64,000 nt of DNA from positions 15,433,277 to 15,497,276 of the forward strand of contig CM060105.1 in NCBI GenBank assembly GCA_030522415.1. Direction: 5' to 3'. A program made the position numbers and the translations under genes. The notes beneath the pieces were generated by a model that had not been told where the DNA came from, ran no database searches, and saw nothing but the letters and a program-made list of their open reading frames with translations. This document shows, one piece after another, positions 9,991 through 21,158 of this stretch. The DNA comes from Channallabes apus. Its lineage: Eukaryota > Chordata > Actinopteri > Siluriformes > Clariidae. Numbering within the stretch: the first letter of the stretch is position 1; each line of letters starts with the position of its first letter.

Positions 9991-11489
9991 TTAGATATTT
10001 TTTATACAGAATCAGTCTTAACCTGTTTTTTTATTTTCTCTGATACGTGATGCAGATTTTTGCGAGTATCTGCTGATCATACTCAGTATAGGATCAGTGC
10101 CACCTTTTTAACTTTAATATGCACTACTACCCGGCATTATTTTGAGTAACTGCACTGAAAAAAAGTGATGCATTGGATCAACTTAAAAAAATTGCTTCAA
10201 TTTGTTACAAGCAATTTTTTTTTACTTTCTCTCAAATCAAATGTTATAATTTTATTTAAGATTTCATTTTTATTAAATATAAATATATTTTTAAGTTTCC
10301 CCAAAGCAAAAGAAATTCATCCATCGAAATCAGAAACAAAAGTTATTACAATGCCTTAGGCCAGTAAAACTTAATTTCTAACAACTTGATTATATCACTT
10401 TAGAAAAACCTAAAATTTAACATTATATTTAAGTTTAGTGTTTACCTTGAAAGAAACAAATTACATTCATGTAGTCTTAAGTAATAGGAGTAAATTATAG
10501 TAAAGTATAGTATTATCTTTTTCATTATTCTCAAGTTAAAAGTATGATTACGTACAAACTTAATTTTATGAATTATACATAAAAATCAACAAATAGTCTT
10601 TTTCTGAAATAAAGAAATGTACTTATCTCTGTGCCAAAAAAGTTCACTTATGTAGAGAAGTTACATTTATGAATGAAGACAATGAACAAACAAGTTCTCC
10701 TCAAAAACATTTATTTGTTTTTGGTTACCATCCTTGAAACCGTACATTACCTATTCTTTTTGTTGTATCATTATTTCTACAATTAAAAGACAGAAAACTA
10801 AAACTTAATAAATAAAACAATGCAACTTTAGCACATAGATGAGGCCAAACAACATGGAACATTCATGTGCGACAGTAAGTCACAATCCCGATTTCATGTG
10901 GTGGCTATAAAGACAGTCCTCTTCCTACCGGAGGACAAACAGGGCCATCGTGCAGCTCACAAGTTCTGCCTGAGCTTCATCTTTCTGAACAACCTAATAA
11001 AAGAAAGGACATTTGTTAGACAAGTTGCTCTATTTGGTAAAACAGTGTCTGATGTATGCATGTCAAAATCACTTAATGCTTCCTATGAGTGCAAAAAAAA
11101 ACACACCTAGGATTAAGGTGCATCAAGTTAAATGTAATTATGTCAATGAATAGGCAAAAACAACTGACATACTGTACATATACAGTACACACATTATATA
11201 TTATATTATATTGCCAAAAGTATTGGCTCGCCTGCCTTCACATGCATGCAGTATAAACTTGAGTAACATCCACTTCTTAATCCATAGGGTTTAATATGAT
11301 GTTGGCCTTCTGTGAAGTCTTTCCACAAGGTTTAGGAGCATGTATGTAACTAATGTTAATACATACTATGATTAAAAAAAAAACAATGGCCCTGTGTAAA
11401 GATTGTGCTGCAGCTGATAATGCCACTGACCATATTTGTGAATATGAAGGGGCAGAGGTAGTTGTGTGGTTTTTGGATGTTGGTATACT

Positions 11490-11560
11490 GATTGGAAGCT
11501 CACAGGTTCAAACCCCAGCACCACAAAGCTGCCACCTGGATCTTTGAGCAATGCTAATTT
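11490..11560 (+). repeat. SINE fragment
   Basis: aggttcaaaccccagcacca followed by aagctgccacctgg is the B-box region and body of a fish tRNA-derived SINE. A longer relative is at 18020-18240. Confidence 0.55.
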
Positions 11561-13035
11561 ATCAATTCAGTAACATTTTTCAGTTCTAAGGTTGAAATGC
11601 CTTATGAACCAATGCTTACCAGTGCTTAATCAGTTGGTCCACATTTTCCACTAAATACATCATAAGACATTCCACTTATCAAAGCCAGACGTTCGTTTAT
11701 CAAAAAATGTTACGCCCGTGTGAACAAGGCCTTAGAATAAAATTCTTATACTGATTTTGATTCATTAACATTTATCCATATTCATTTATATTTCTATATT
11801 AACACTGTGTGTGTAATTATCAGAAGGAACATTCTGTACTCTGTATCACACTGTTTTATGTAAACGAGACTCTCCTATAAATCAGCAGTAAGAACGTACT
11901 TGGCTCAGTGCTGGAGTATTACTCTACCCCTGTAGTGTGAGTTCGACTGTGTTCTGGAAGATGTGGTGGTTTTGCTCATGTGCTCCACCTTTGTTCTTCA
12001 TAACCTCTCCCCGACTCTCCACCTGCTCCACAGTATATTTACTTTTGTGGTATAGAATTTTTACTTTTGTTTACTTTTGTTAACCTTTAATCTCTCTAAT
12101 GACATTTTCTCTTTCTTTACACGTGCGCTGTACACATACCCACATACAAACACAAAATAAAATGTTTTACACACACACGTGGTCACAGTGTTATAGTAAA
12201 CAGTACATGAGTGCAGGGATGTTGATTATACCAGGGAGAGACGAGCACTAAGACTCAGCACGGGAGACGATTACCCACAATTCCACAGCGCAAGAGAACT
12301 GCTGGCTCAGTTCTGATCACGTGACGCTCGGCGTCAAAACAAGATACTTGATACATGATACTTGGTTCTCATAAACTAAGACTTGTTCTTTTTCCAAGTC
12401 AAAATGTATTAAAAATCTTTGCTCATCTTGCAGATCACTCGCAAACCGCGATATAAAAAGTAGTTTTGTTTGGCCAAAATTGATAACTTGCAGCTGTTTG
12501 TAATAAATCAGTAAAACAAGATCAATTTAAATAGCTCAACACTTACCGTACCATTTTAATTTCACTTATGGTTCAGGTTAAACTTTAGGCAAATATTTAA
12601 GTACTGCAAAAGTTAAATTCTGTCCAGTGGTTGTTTTAAGATGCACTCACAGTTTGTGTGGTATGATGTCAAAACTTCCAGTTTGCAGTCTGGAACAAAA
12701 CTGCTCATAACTTCATCTCTACGGAACATTTTATTTCAGGTTAAACTTCTGGAAGATATTTAATTAGGACAATTATGGTCATTTACAAAGTTTATGAAGT
12801 TTTATTCAATTCTGGCCAGCCAGTTTTGCATGATGTTGTAACAAATTTCTGGCTGCACAGACATACATACCAACCGACAGACAGACAGACAGAAAATATT
12901 CTCAGACTGGTTTCGGGTACTCCTGTATATTTCTTCTAAATGTTTTCTTAATTTTTTCTCCTTCTTCCTTTCTGCCCACTCTTCCCCTTCTTCTCAACAT
13001 CAAGCAGACTATTGTTCCCCAGCTTTAGCTCAAAG

Positions 13036-13085
13036 ACCTGCAGATTAGGCTAATTGGCGTTCCCATATTGCCCATAGTGCACTCA
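13036..13085 (+). repeat. Internal fragment of a (TGAA)-tailed SINE
   Basis: aggctaattggcgttccca and attgcccatagtg match the middle of the full SINE at 55803-56190. Confidence 0.7.
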
Positions 13086-13263
13086 AAAAAATTAACATGG
13101 CTATCTGTTACATGTACTAAAATGTAATATGTGTTTTGTACATAATAATTTCATGTTTCCAAGCTAAACACGAATACGTTATGTTGTATTTGCATGTAAT
13201 TCAACAACTTAACATGTACTAGATTCAATCATGTTGAGATAAACCAACGAGATCTTGTCACTA

Positions 13264-13355
13264 CTAAAACCGGAAATAGCAAAACCGGAAATATCGCGAG
13301 AAGACATCGCGAGAAGAGAACACAGAGAAGACAAACCTGGCGGGCTTGTGGAAAA
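13264..13355 (+). promoter_or_regulatory. Promoter-like block: ETS and TCGCGA motifs
   Basis: Two ETS-type sites (aaccggaaat at 13269-13278 and 13284-13293) are followed by two atcgcgagaag motifs (13294-13316). It then runs ggcgggcttgtggaaaag directly into a gtaaga donor (13355). Such motif pairs mark CpG-type housekeeping promoters in vertebrates. The inverted module at 28370-28868 lacks this block. No ATG is obvious in the presumed first exon. Confidence 0.45.
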
Positions 13356-13376
13356 GGTAAGAGGAATTAATTCCCA

Positions 13377-13870
13377 TCTTTCTAAATAGAAACGAAATAC
13401 TGAACATTAATGTCACCTGTTGTTTAACGATGTTTAGTCACATTATTTTGGTTTAAGTTATTTCTTGTATTTTTAATCACACTTAAAATACCAACGGTTA
13501 TGCGCGTGCTTAATCTGCGGTTCGGTTCTGGTTTCAGTCTGTTCTCATGAGTTGTGAAGCGAGAGGAACAAAGTATAAATATTGTTCATTTGCTAAATTA
13601 AGTATCATGAATTTTAATTGAATATCTGTCTCTGTATTTGTTCACAGGAGTTTGTGACTGAAAGTGTGTCTGCATCTGACTTCAGGAGTTTCCTGACCAA
13701 CGTATCTAACGGTCATATTTAAAAGTCATAAAGTACAGTTATAAAGTACAAAACGTTTCTGTTTTTTATTTTATTTTTATTAATACTTATTTGTGGTATT
13801 TTATGTTTTGTACATCTTTTCAAATTGAGACCTCATTTGTAAGTTGCTCCTGGTGTAAAATAAAAATATC
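13377..13870 (+). repeat. Gene-like repeated module (intron plus short last exon)
   Basis: Reverse complement of about 28370-28868 with roughly 85-90% identity by eye. It contains a long intron-like part, an acceptor (ttgttcacag, ending at 13647) and a short exon with an in-frame stop (EFVTESVSASDFRSF then LTNVSNGHI). A T-rich tail and AATAAA-like signal follow. The second copy has a 2-bp loss in the exon and a weakened acceptor. It may be the 3' part of a duplicated non-coding or decayed gene, or of an unrecognised transposon. Confidence 0.55.
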
Positions 13871-13919
13871 CGTTTTATCCCGTTTGTCTGTTTCCTTCCT
13901 TCACAGAATTCTGTTGACC

Positions 13920-14130
13920 AGGGCTTGAAATTTAAATTTACTTGAGTTGGATCAACTTAATTTACAACTGAAAATTTTGTTGTACCAACCCTATTCATTT
14001 ATGTTAACAGTATTAAATTATGTTGGACGCAGCTGTAGTAAACAAGTTAAATGAACCTAATAACATTACTTTGACGGAACCTAAAAACATTATTTGCTTG
14101 TTTTTTTTTCTACACAATTAAACATTTGAA
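13920..14130. repeat. MITE terminus
   Basis: ttgagttggatcaacttaat and ttgttgtaccaaccctattc match a common fish non-autonomous DNA-transposon end. The same ttggatcaactta motif occurs at about 10176, but I cannot show that the two are ends of one element. Confidence 0.5.
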
Positions 14131-14175
14131 TGAACATCTTCTGAGAGGGGTGATTGCATAATTTTTGCCAGGGGT

Positions 14176-14271
14176 TGTAGAAGTATCGTATTACAGGCCC
14201 AACTACAGTAAGCATGAAAATGCAGCCTAATAGAATCCTAACAGGAAGCTTAAGTGGTTTCTCTTCTTTAC
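14176..14271 (-). pseudogene. MHC class I transmembrane exon, decayed
   Basis: On the minus strand, after a ttgtag acceptor, it aligns with the TM exon at 19030-19134 (shared blocks such as taaagaa, ctaggctgcattttcatg and gggcctgtaat). In-frame stops fall inside the membrane span, and the donor end is replaced by unrelated sequence. It is the distal end of the decayed class I copy. Confidence 0.7.
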
Positions 14272-14450
14272 CTACAAGTAAGAAAATATAATTTATAATA
14301 ATCAGATTTATTTTTTTTATAGTGTACTACAGTTTTTAAAGGAAAATATACAGCAAACACAGAAAATACCAGGACTAGATTATAGAACTATAAATCAAAT
14401 TAACTATATCTACATATAAAAAATTACATTAGATAACATGATATTCTTAT

Positions 14451-14965
14451 GCCTTGGTCAGACTGCAGGCAAATACGATTTGTACAAATCGGATCTTTAG
14501 ATCTGACTGTCCAGATTTGGCTCTGTTCAGACTGGCAGCACAAATCTAACACATTTACCACCTATAAATGTGGACAGTTGCTGTGGTAACAATGCCAAAT
14601 ATTCAAACGCAGCACTATATTTCCTCATATATCGCCCTGTTTCTGTACACCACCTCTAGCTTTACCTGTACTGATGAAACCCCCCAAAGTGCTATTAGAC
14701 ATTTCACATTGTCCAGGAACTATTGTTCTTCATATCCATACTGTGGTTAGGCCAGGCACTTTTCCTAAAAAACACGGGATAACTTCATACAAATAGGTTT
14801 TTTCTCCATTTCCATTTCTTGCATTGTCTTCCCACTTGTTTTTCAATTAGTTTTCGCCATGGGTCATTGTCACATACTATGCGGTCATATGGACTAAAAC
14901 AATCCTAATTTCAGTCTGGATATGCCAAAAAATTGTATTTGGACTGGTAGTCTGATTAAGGCCCT
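14451..14965. mobile_element. MITE with imperfect terminal inverted repeats
   Basis: The left end gccttggtcagactgcaggc and the reverse complement of the right end (ggccttaatcagactaccag) pair over about 35 bp with mismatches. There is no transposase. The 60-codon ORF inside has no domain. Confidence 0.6.
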
Positions 14966-15079
14966 AGTTATTGATTAGATCCAACATGTAATAATATTCA
15001 ATAAAGACCTAAAGATCTAAATAATTAAGCAAAGATTATTTTCAAAAGCATAGTTTAGATACAACATGTGATTTCATAC

Positions 15080-15354
15080 CCCAGGTGACTGTAATATTTC
15101 CCTCTCTGAGGTTGCTGTGATGCACTACACAGCTATAGAGCTGATCTTCTGTGTCCTCTTCAGGTATGATCACACTTCTTCGGGTCTGAAATGTGCCGTT
15201 ATCATTAGCCAAACCTCATTTATTTCATCATCTACCAGCTGAAAATCTGCCCCAATCCACTTCACTTGCACCGCTTTGGGGTAAAATCCAGTCACGTGAC
15301 GGGTGAGGATGGTGGAACCTGCTCTCTGCCTTTGAACGACCCTGACCTCTGGAG
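15080..15354 (-). pseudogene. MHC class I alpha3 exon, decayed
   Basis: Homologous to the alpha3 exon at 20009-20284 along its whole length but 275 bp instead of 276. One base is missing near 15217, and the frame then reaches a stop. The first Ig cysteine codon has become Arg (ILTRHVTGFYP instead of ILSCHVTGFYP), which would remove the domain's disulfide. The donor (gtatga) is intact and the acceptor reads aag rather than cag. The rest (SCVVHHSNLREGNITV) is well preserved, so inactivation is fairly recent. Confidence 0.9.
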
Positions 15355-15410
15355 CTTAACACCAAAGCAACAACAAAATAACAACAAAATACTTACAGTA
15401 AGTTGTCTAC

Positions 15411-15414
<4 letters not shown>

Positions 15415-15460
<46 letters not shown>
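15415..15460. repeat. (TA)n microsatellite
   Basis: About 45 bp of TA in the intron between decayed alpha3 and alpha2. A longer TA run occupies the same intron of the main gene (20449-20508), so it probably predates the duplication. Confidence 0.9.
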
Positions 15461-15465
<5 letters not shown>

Positions 15466-15948
15466 ATATAAGTATAATTCTCTTTAAAGTGTATAGTAAC
15501 TTTTATAATCTATATAATGTATAATAATTTATATGATCTGTATATTAATAATTATTTACGTTATTAAAGAATCTTCTATATACAAGACTTGGGGTCTATA
15601 TACAGAGGGGAAATAAATATTTTGACATTACTATTTTGTTGTTTAACATTTTTTGTACATATATCCATTTAAAATGTAAATGAACAATATCTTTAAACTT
15701 TGTATTTATAAATATTTCTAAACGAATTATATTAATGTACATAATTGCATTACATACAATTTTATACAACTGTAATTTTCATATGACTATATGCACTGGA
15801 TTTTTATTACGTCTGAATACTTAACATACTAATTATCTCCTCATATATCAAATGTTTAGACACAAATGATAAAGACATTCAAGCACTTTTACAAGCATTC
15901 TAACACTCATACTACATAACTATTACATTTCTCTGACACATTTCTTAC

Positions 15949-16170
15949 CGTTTTTTATGCTGAGTTGAGGAGCATGTTCTAAGAACACCATAAGGCGATC
16001 AAAACAATACTTTTTGTAGTAAGACACCACAAATTCAAAATAGGTTATATCATCCTCCTTCATATGTTTATATTTGAGAGCTTGAGGAACAGAAGCAATG
16101 TATCTATTTTCAATATCTAAACTTATAAAGTTCTTCCCATTGAATGCATGGGTTAATGATGCCTTGGTTG
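15949..16170 (-). pseudogene. MHC class I alpha2 exon, 5'-truncated
   Basis: Minus-strand frame stays open from about 16165 to a gtaaga donor at 15948: TKASLTHAFNGKNFISLD, YIASVPQALKYK, then YYKKYCFDRLMVFLEHAP. It is closest to the orphan alpha2 at 23692-23979. The first 65-70 bp of the exon, which carry the first alpha2 cysteine, are replaced by unrelated DNA. A cryptic ctgcag acceptor lies at the break, so splicing cannot be excluded, but the domain would be incomplete. Confidence 0.85.
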
Positions 16171-16691
16171 GCTGCAGTTTATTTCCATTATTAACATATG
16201 GACATATGGTGCATACATGTGCTGCTTTTTCTGGTTTTAGATTGATGTCTGCTCAGGGGGAAAAAATTATTAATAGGGAGTATTAAAAAAAATTCTTTAG
16301 ATTATTTATTTTCTTATTGTTTACTACATTACAATTCTCTAGTAGGCTTTTCTTAATGTCACTTCAACCATATATAGTTGAGTACACAGTGAAATGGAAC
16401 AGCGTTCCTCCAGGACCAAGGTTCTACATACGCCAGGTGCCTAACAAGGGGGTGGGCCACCTCAACTTTCCTGTAAACTTTCCTGTGACGTTTTTATGAC
16501 ACTAGCTTCTGGCAGTGTTTCTGAAGGGATCTTAGCCCATCCCTTATAGGTAATGGCCTCTAGTTCGGCAAGATTCTTGGGTTTGCAAGAATGTCTGTGT
16601 CTTTTTATATGGTTTTTAGCATATGACTCTTCTTGTGTTTTTGGGTAAGTACAGTAGCAGGGTAGTAGGCTTCCTACTGTATTTCTAGAAA
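16171..16691. other. No gene seen
   Basis: Where alpha1 of the decayed copy would be expected I find no alpha1-like exon. The short plus-strand ORFs (16098-16286, 16317-16499) run through the remnants and have no domain. Confidence 0.4.
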
Positions 16692-16696
16692 CTAAG

Positions 16697-17648
16697 TGTC
16701 ACGTATTGCAGGTGTAACGGGCTGGTGTTATCGCCGTGGGCTTCCAATAGGCAGGCATAAACGCAGAGGGTTCTTTTGTAAATAAAGAGTCTTTTTATTT
16801 AAAACAAACAAACCAAACTCAAACCAAATAAACAAAACACTGGCTCTTTCAGCTTAACCTACACACAGACTTTTCAAACAGAACACGTGGGACACAAACT
16901 CTAGGAACATGATGCGGGGAACCATAACACTATACGCGAGCTCGAGGTTACAACACAGGCTACACAACACACAGGCTCTAATACCTGGGACAGTAAACAG
17001 ACGCTCTGTGTTGCGACACTCGGCTTAAGATATACTGGTGCTAATACATAGAACAGATTACTTGAGCTCAACCAGATGTAGGGAAACCTATGCTTCTACG
17101 GGCCACACACACACACACCTCTAAGCACCTCGTACACACACTCACACCTAGGCACATCATACACTCTCACACCTATGCACACATACCTACCCCTATGCTC
17201 TCCATACACACATACCTACGACTATGCATTTCACACACACACCCGTAGAAGGTACACCATCTTAGAGCTTAGACTAACAAGGAGAGACATTAGAAAACAT
17301 GAGGGAGAAACAATCAGGAATAACCAAAAGCAAGAAGACACCACTCACACTTAACAATAATCAAACACAGGTAAATCTAAACATACACTTACACATTTGA
17401 CCTAGACAATATGCCTACAGAGCCAGATGAACATAAATAAACTAAACTAAAGCCCACTAGACAATATTAATGCTCGACCCAGTTTCCCAGAGCTAACAGC
17501 TTTTTATAAGGTTGCTAATGAGCCACCCGGCACAGGTGACACTTAGTCATCACCTGACCGAGGTGCCTTCTGGGAAACTGGGTCTTCTAACAAAAAACTA
17601 CAAGACACAAAACATGACCACAGTGCCCTCTAGGGGCAGTCCCTTACA
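16697..17648 (-). mobile_element. Solo LTR, 952 bp, with target duplication
   Basis: Bounded by TG and CA and flanked by the 5-bp duplication ctaag (16692-16696 and 17649-17653). On the minus strand it reads tgtaagggactgcccctaga at its start, a TATA-like cttataaaaagct near 17505 and an aataaa signal near 16790, in the order of an LTR. There is no coding interior, so the internal part was lost by LTR-LTR recombination. A CA-rich array occupies 17100-17250. Confidence 0.75.
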
Positions 17649-17653
17649 CTAAG

Positions 17654-18019
17654 AAAGTAAACTTTCACTAAACTGATTAACAAATTTGTGCTCTATATTC
17701 AGGGATTGAATAATACACTCCCAGTTCGTTAATCAGAATGAATCACAGATGAGAAATCGAAAAAGAAGATTGGATAAAGATTCAATTTTGTCTTAAAATG
17801 ACTCCAGTGCTTTAAAATTCACTTGAACCACTTCAGTGCTGTTATTTCAGCAGCAGATTTCTGTGACCTAGCTGCTCATCAGACAGAGATCTTTCTCCCC
17901 CTCAGGGCCTTATTACCCTTTAACACCTCTCTACAGGGCCAGCAGAATAGAGATTTTAGAGATAGAGCATGTGATTAAATAAATGTTAAATCAAAGTGTT
18001 ACACACTTGCAGTAATTTA
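17654..18019. other. No gene seen
   Basis: Non-repetitive intergenic sequence downstream of the MHC gene. No open exon with splice sites was found. Confidence 0.35.
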
Positions 18020-18240
18020 ACCCAAAAGGTGAAGTGGTGTCTTAAAGGTCAACACTATGAGTTACTGATCAGAAAGGAGTTCAAGCCCCAGCACCGTCCA
18101 GATACCAGTGTTGGGCCCTTGAGTAAGGCCCTCACCCCCATTGTTACTGTAGAGCTTTATCATGGCTGACCCTGCACTCTGACTCCAGCTTTCTGGCAAC
18201 CTGGGATGTGTGATAAAATTATTATGTCATCTTATTGTGC
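18020..18240 (+). repeat. tRNA-derived SINE, degenerate
   Basis: Has a tRNA-like head with a B-box-like gttcaagcccc at about 18081, then the body agtgttgggcccttgagtaa and ggccctcacccc, typical of fish SINEs. The A box is eroded. Confidence 0.6.
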
Positions 18241-19029
18241 TGCAGTGTATACAGTATGTGATGAACAAAAGATGCAATCATACATACAGTAATAAGACAT
18301 GAGACCCCATCTCTTATTCTCACTACATCTAATTACTGTACATCTCCTTTAGATGAAATGTAAATTAAATGTAAATATCATCAGCCTAAATGTAAATATC
18401 ATCCAAACAAAGCAAACCACAGACAAAGGATACAACTAAAGCATTTAAAATGACATATCATATAATCCTGTTTTGTAAACAAAAACTGTGAGAGTAAGAC
18501 ATAAAACATGTATAGATTTTATAATTATATCTCACATGTTTAGCATTAAAAGCCTTTCTTCATATTTTTAAATGTGATATGCAATATTGAAAAGTGTGCA
18601 AACTGTCTATAACTATATACATTCTGTTATATGAGGTAGTCCGAGGTCAAATAATATATAAAAATGATATGAAAAATATATGAAAAGTGCAAAAAGGAAT
18701 CACTTATGGCCAAAATAAAATAAATAACTGATTCTGGGAGAAATAAGATGTTTAAACTGTAATGCTGTTCAACAAAATAATCTCTGAATGGCAGAAAGTG
18801 AGAAGCTGAATGTCTTCATATGAGAGAAAAGTTCAAATCCCAGTGTCTGTAAGTACATAAAAGGGAGGAAAAATAGTTTTATAGAGTCAGTTTATAAATG
18901 TGTTTTGACACAATTATCCATTATTTTAAAATAGGTTAAATTAAGATGTAACAAGTTTTATATTTGACTGATTTAACAAGAACAAAAAAAAAACAGATTA
19001 TATATAAACAGAAAGTTGTCTTTACTCAC
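18241..19029. other. Downstream flank of the MHC class I gene
   Basis: AT-rich. It may hold cytoplasmic-tail exons or the 3' UTR, but none can be picked out. If the TM exon is read through, it ends within three codons at taa (19023-19025). Confidence 0.35.
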
Positions 19030-19134
19030 CTTTACGTTTAAAGATGCATCTGATTACAAGCCCGAGTACAGTCGCCATGACAATGAAGCCTAGTGTAATA
19101 TAAACTGTGAGGCTGATTTGTTTCTTTTCTTTAT
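19030..19134 (-). CDS. MHC class I transmembrane exon
   Basis: A 105-bp exon between a ttgtag acceptor and a gtgagt donor. It encodes a short stalk (DKEKKQ), a hydrophobic span (ISLTVYITLGFIVMATVLGL, then VIRCIF) and basic stop-transfer residues KRK. It follows alpha3 in the correct phase (1). It anchors the heavy chain in the membrane. The intron to alpha3 is about 870 bp and holds a Tc1 remnant. Reading through the donor gives KGE and a stop, so a very short cytoplasmic tail is possible. Confidence 0.8.
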
Positions 19135-19289
19135 CTACAAGAAAGAAAAATATAAATGTGCTGAGACATTGCTAAATATAAATACAGAGAAATGTAGTAT
19201 CAATTTAATTATACGGTACTATACTGAAAACGCAAACATGCTAAATGCAAATGTGATGACATTGAGATGACTGGGACTAAACATCTGTG

Positions 19290-19640
19290 TGTCCATAGGA
19301 AAACCACTTGTTAGTGAGAGTAATCAGGGAAAAAAAGGTTTCAGTTTGCTAGGGAGCATAAAGATTGAATTGTGGAGCAATGGAAAAAGGTCATGTGGTC
19401 TGATGATGTGTGCGTCAGGGTAAAAAGGGAAACACATGCAGAGTGTCCACTGTACGAGCCTCTGGAGACAGTGTTATGATCTGGGTTTGCTTCAGTTGCT
19501 CAGGTCTAGACTCAGCAACGTTCTGAGGCAATAAAATGAAGTCAGCTGGCGACTTGAATGGTCACAGTTTATCACAGATTATCACAGTTTTTCCCTTCCT
19601 AGTGGCATGGGCAAATTCCAGGACTGTTAAAGATTGGTTC
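19290..19640 (+). mobile_element. Tc1-type transposase remnant in an MHC intron
   Basis: Plus-strand sequence such as gaattgtggagcaatggaaa, tggtctgatgatg and gacagtgttatgatctggg follows the middle of a Tc1 transposase, with many stops. ggcatgggcaaattccagga corresponds to the region just before the second catalytic Asp. No ends were found. Any ORF here is a relic. Confidence 0.65.
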
Positions 19641-20008
19641 AGGGAGTATAAATGAAACATGAACTGACCACCACACAATAAATCCACAGGGTTGACTTAA
19701 CATTTTCAGAGTTCGTGTGCGTTCATCTGGATGCATATAAACACTGCAGGGATCTAATTCAACACTCTGGATGTTAATTCCCCAGTCAAACACCAGGAGA
19801 GTTTGTGATGTTTTTGGACCAAGCAGTCTTTGTAAGTATAATTTAAATTATATACCAAATTGTAATACATTATTGTAGAATTATTGCATAAATGCATTAC
19901 ATGCAACCTCATACCACAGTCTTTACATCAGATTAATTACATTAATAGCTAAATTAATCTATTAGTTTAATCTAACTAATAGTTTAGGTTAAATGTGTGA
20001 ATTCATAC

Positions 20009-20284
20009 CCCAGATCACTGTAATGTTTCCCTCTCTAAGGCTGCTGTGATGCACTACACAGCTGTAGCGCTGATCTCCTGTGTCCTCTTCAGGTCTAATA
20101 ACACTCCTCCTGGTCTGATATGTGCCGTCACCATTAGGCAGAACATCATTGATTTCATCATCTACCAGCTGTAAATCTGCCCCAGTCCATGTCACCTGCA
20201 CCGCTCTGGGGTAAAACCCAGTCACATGACAGGAGAGGATGGTGGAACCCATTGTCTGCTTCTCAAGTATCCTGACTTCAGGAG
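20009..20284 (-). CDS. MHC class I alpha3 (Ig C1) exon
   Basis: A 276-bp exon (92 codons, phase 1-1) starting PEVRILEKQTMGSTILSCHV after a cctacag acceptor and ending ITVIW before gtatga. It is a C1-set immunoglobulin domain: the paired cysteines are in ILSCHVTGFYP and YSCVVHHSS, with the usual YP turn and V.W strand (VQVTWTGADL). This domain packs against beta2-microglobulin and is membrane-proximal. It is intact, unlike the copy at 15080-15354. It lies on the minus strand between alpha2 (350-bp intron with a TA repeat) and TM. Confidence 0.93.
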
Positions 20285-20446
20285 CTGTAGGAATCAGGAT
20301 GTAGGATTTTTAAATGGATAGCTGCTAGATAATTAATAAATGTTAAATGTTTATGGGTATGTACAGTTTCACAGATGTTATAACACTTGAATATACATAA
20401 TGTATTGCATTATGCATCTATAATATTAAGCTAACAGGGTCTTACA

Positions 20447-20448
<2 letters not shown>

Positions 20449-20508
<60 letters not shown>
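20449..20508. repeat. (TA)n microsatellite in alpha2-alpha3 intron
   Basis: About 60 bp of TA. The decayed copy has a shorter run in the same intron. Confidence 0.95.
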
Positions 20509-20511
<3 letters not shown>

Positions 20512-20633
20512 CAGTTTACACAGTGTAGACTCAGACATTTGCTTATAGACATATTGACCCTCAGATAAGGTATATAAAGGACAATAGAGGATGTTGATGT
20601 AAAACTATAATGTCCGTCCGTAACACATCTTAC

Positions 20634-20921
20634 CCTTCGTAACGTTCACTCCAGAAGCATGTGTTAATAATAATGTCAGGCGATCAAAACAGGTTTTTTT
20701 GTAGAAAGCCGCAGTGATTCCAATCAACCCTGGATTTCGCTCCCTCTGTCTCTTATATTTTTCTGCTTGAGGAACAGAAGCGATGTATGTTTTACTGTCA
20801 ATATCTAAACTTAAGAAGTCCTTCCTGTTGAATGCGTGAGTTAGGAATGCTTTGAGGTTGCCATTTGGATAGAGGTCACAGCGACTGTAGCCTTGGTACA
20901 CATTAATGTCCGAATATGAGC
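20634..20921 (-). CDS. MHC class I alpha2 exon (divergent, probably nonclassical)
   Basis: A 288-bp exon (96 codons, phase 1-1) after attacag and before gtaaga. It encodes the second half of the ligand-groove platform: a strand part GYSRCDLYPNG, DFLSLDIDSKTYIASVPQ, and a helix ending AAFYKKTCFDRLTLLL. Conserved disulfide cysteines are present (RCDLY and KKTCF). The Thr-Lys-Trp cluster that holds peptide C-termini in classical class I is absent (NPGLIGITAAFYKK at that place), so peptide presentation of the classical kind is doubtful. Teleosts have several nonclassical lineages (for example L, S, P); I cannot tell which this is. Confidence 0.88.
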
Positions 20922-21158
20922 CTGTAATTGAATCCAAAACATGTCATTATCAGTACAATTGTAATCAGAACAAGCATTTCATCTTTCACAAGAGAGCTCA
21001 TCTGCTAAAATGACATATGCCACCACTCTATTCAGGCTGGATTATCCAGACCAAAATCACCTGCTAGATCTACCGTATGGCAATATTGCAAATCACAGTT
21101 TTAGTTTACAACTGCACCTTAAAAGGCATGTGTCCACTGTGTTTTTAAGATGAATTAC

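Larger units (their letters stand above)
9991..13259. other. AT-rich intergenic region with repeat debris
   Basis: No gene is supported. A MITE-like terminus lies near 10155-10230 (ttggatcaacttaaaaaaat). SINE pieces lie at 11490-11560 and 13036-13085, and a short (ACAG)n run near 12870-12890. The small ORFs at 10865-11110 and 11353-11547 lack recognisable domains and splice context. Confidence 0.4.
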
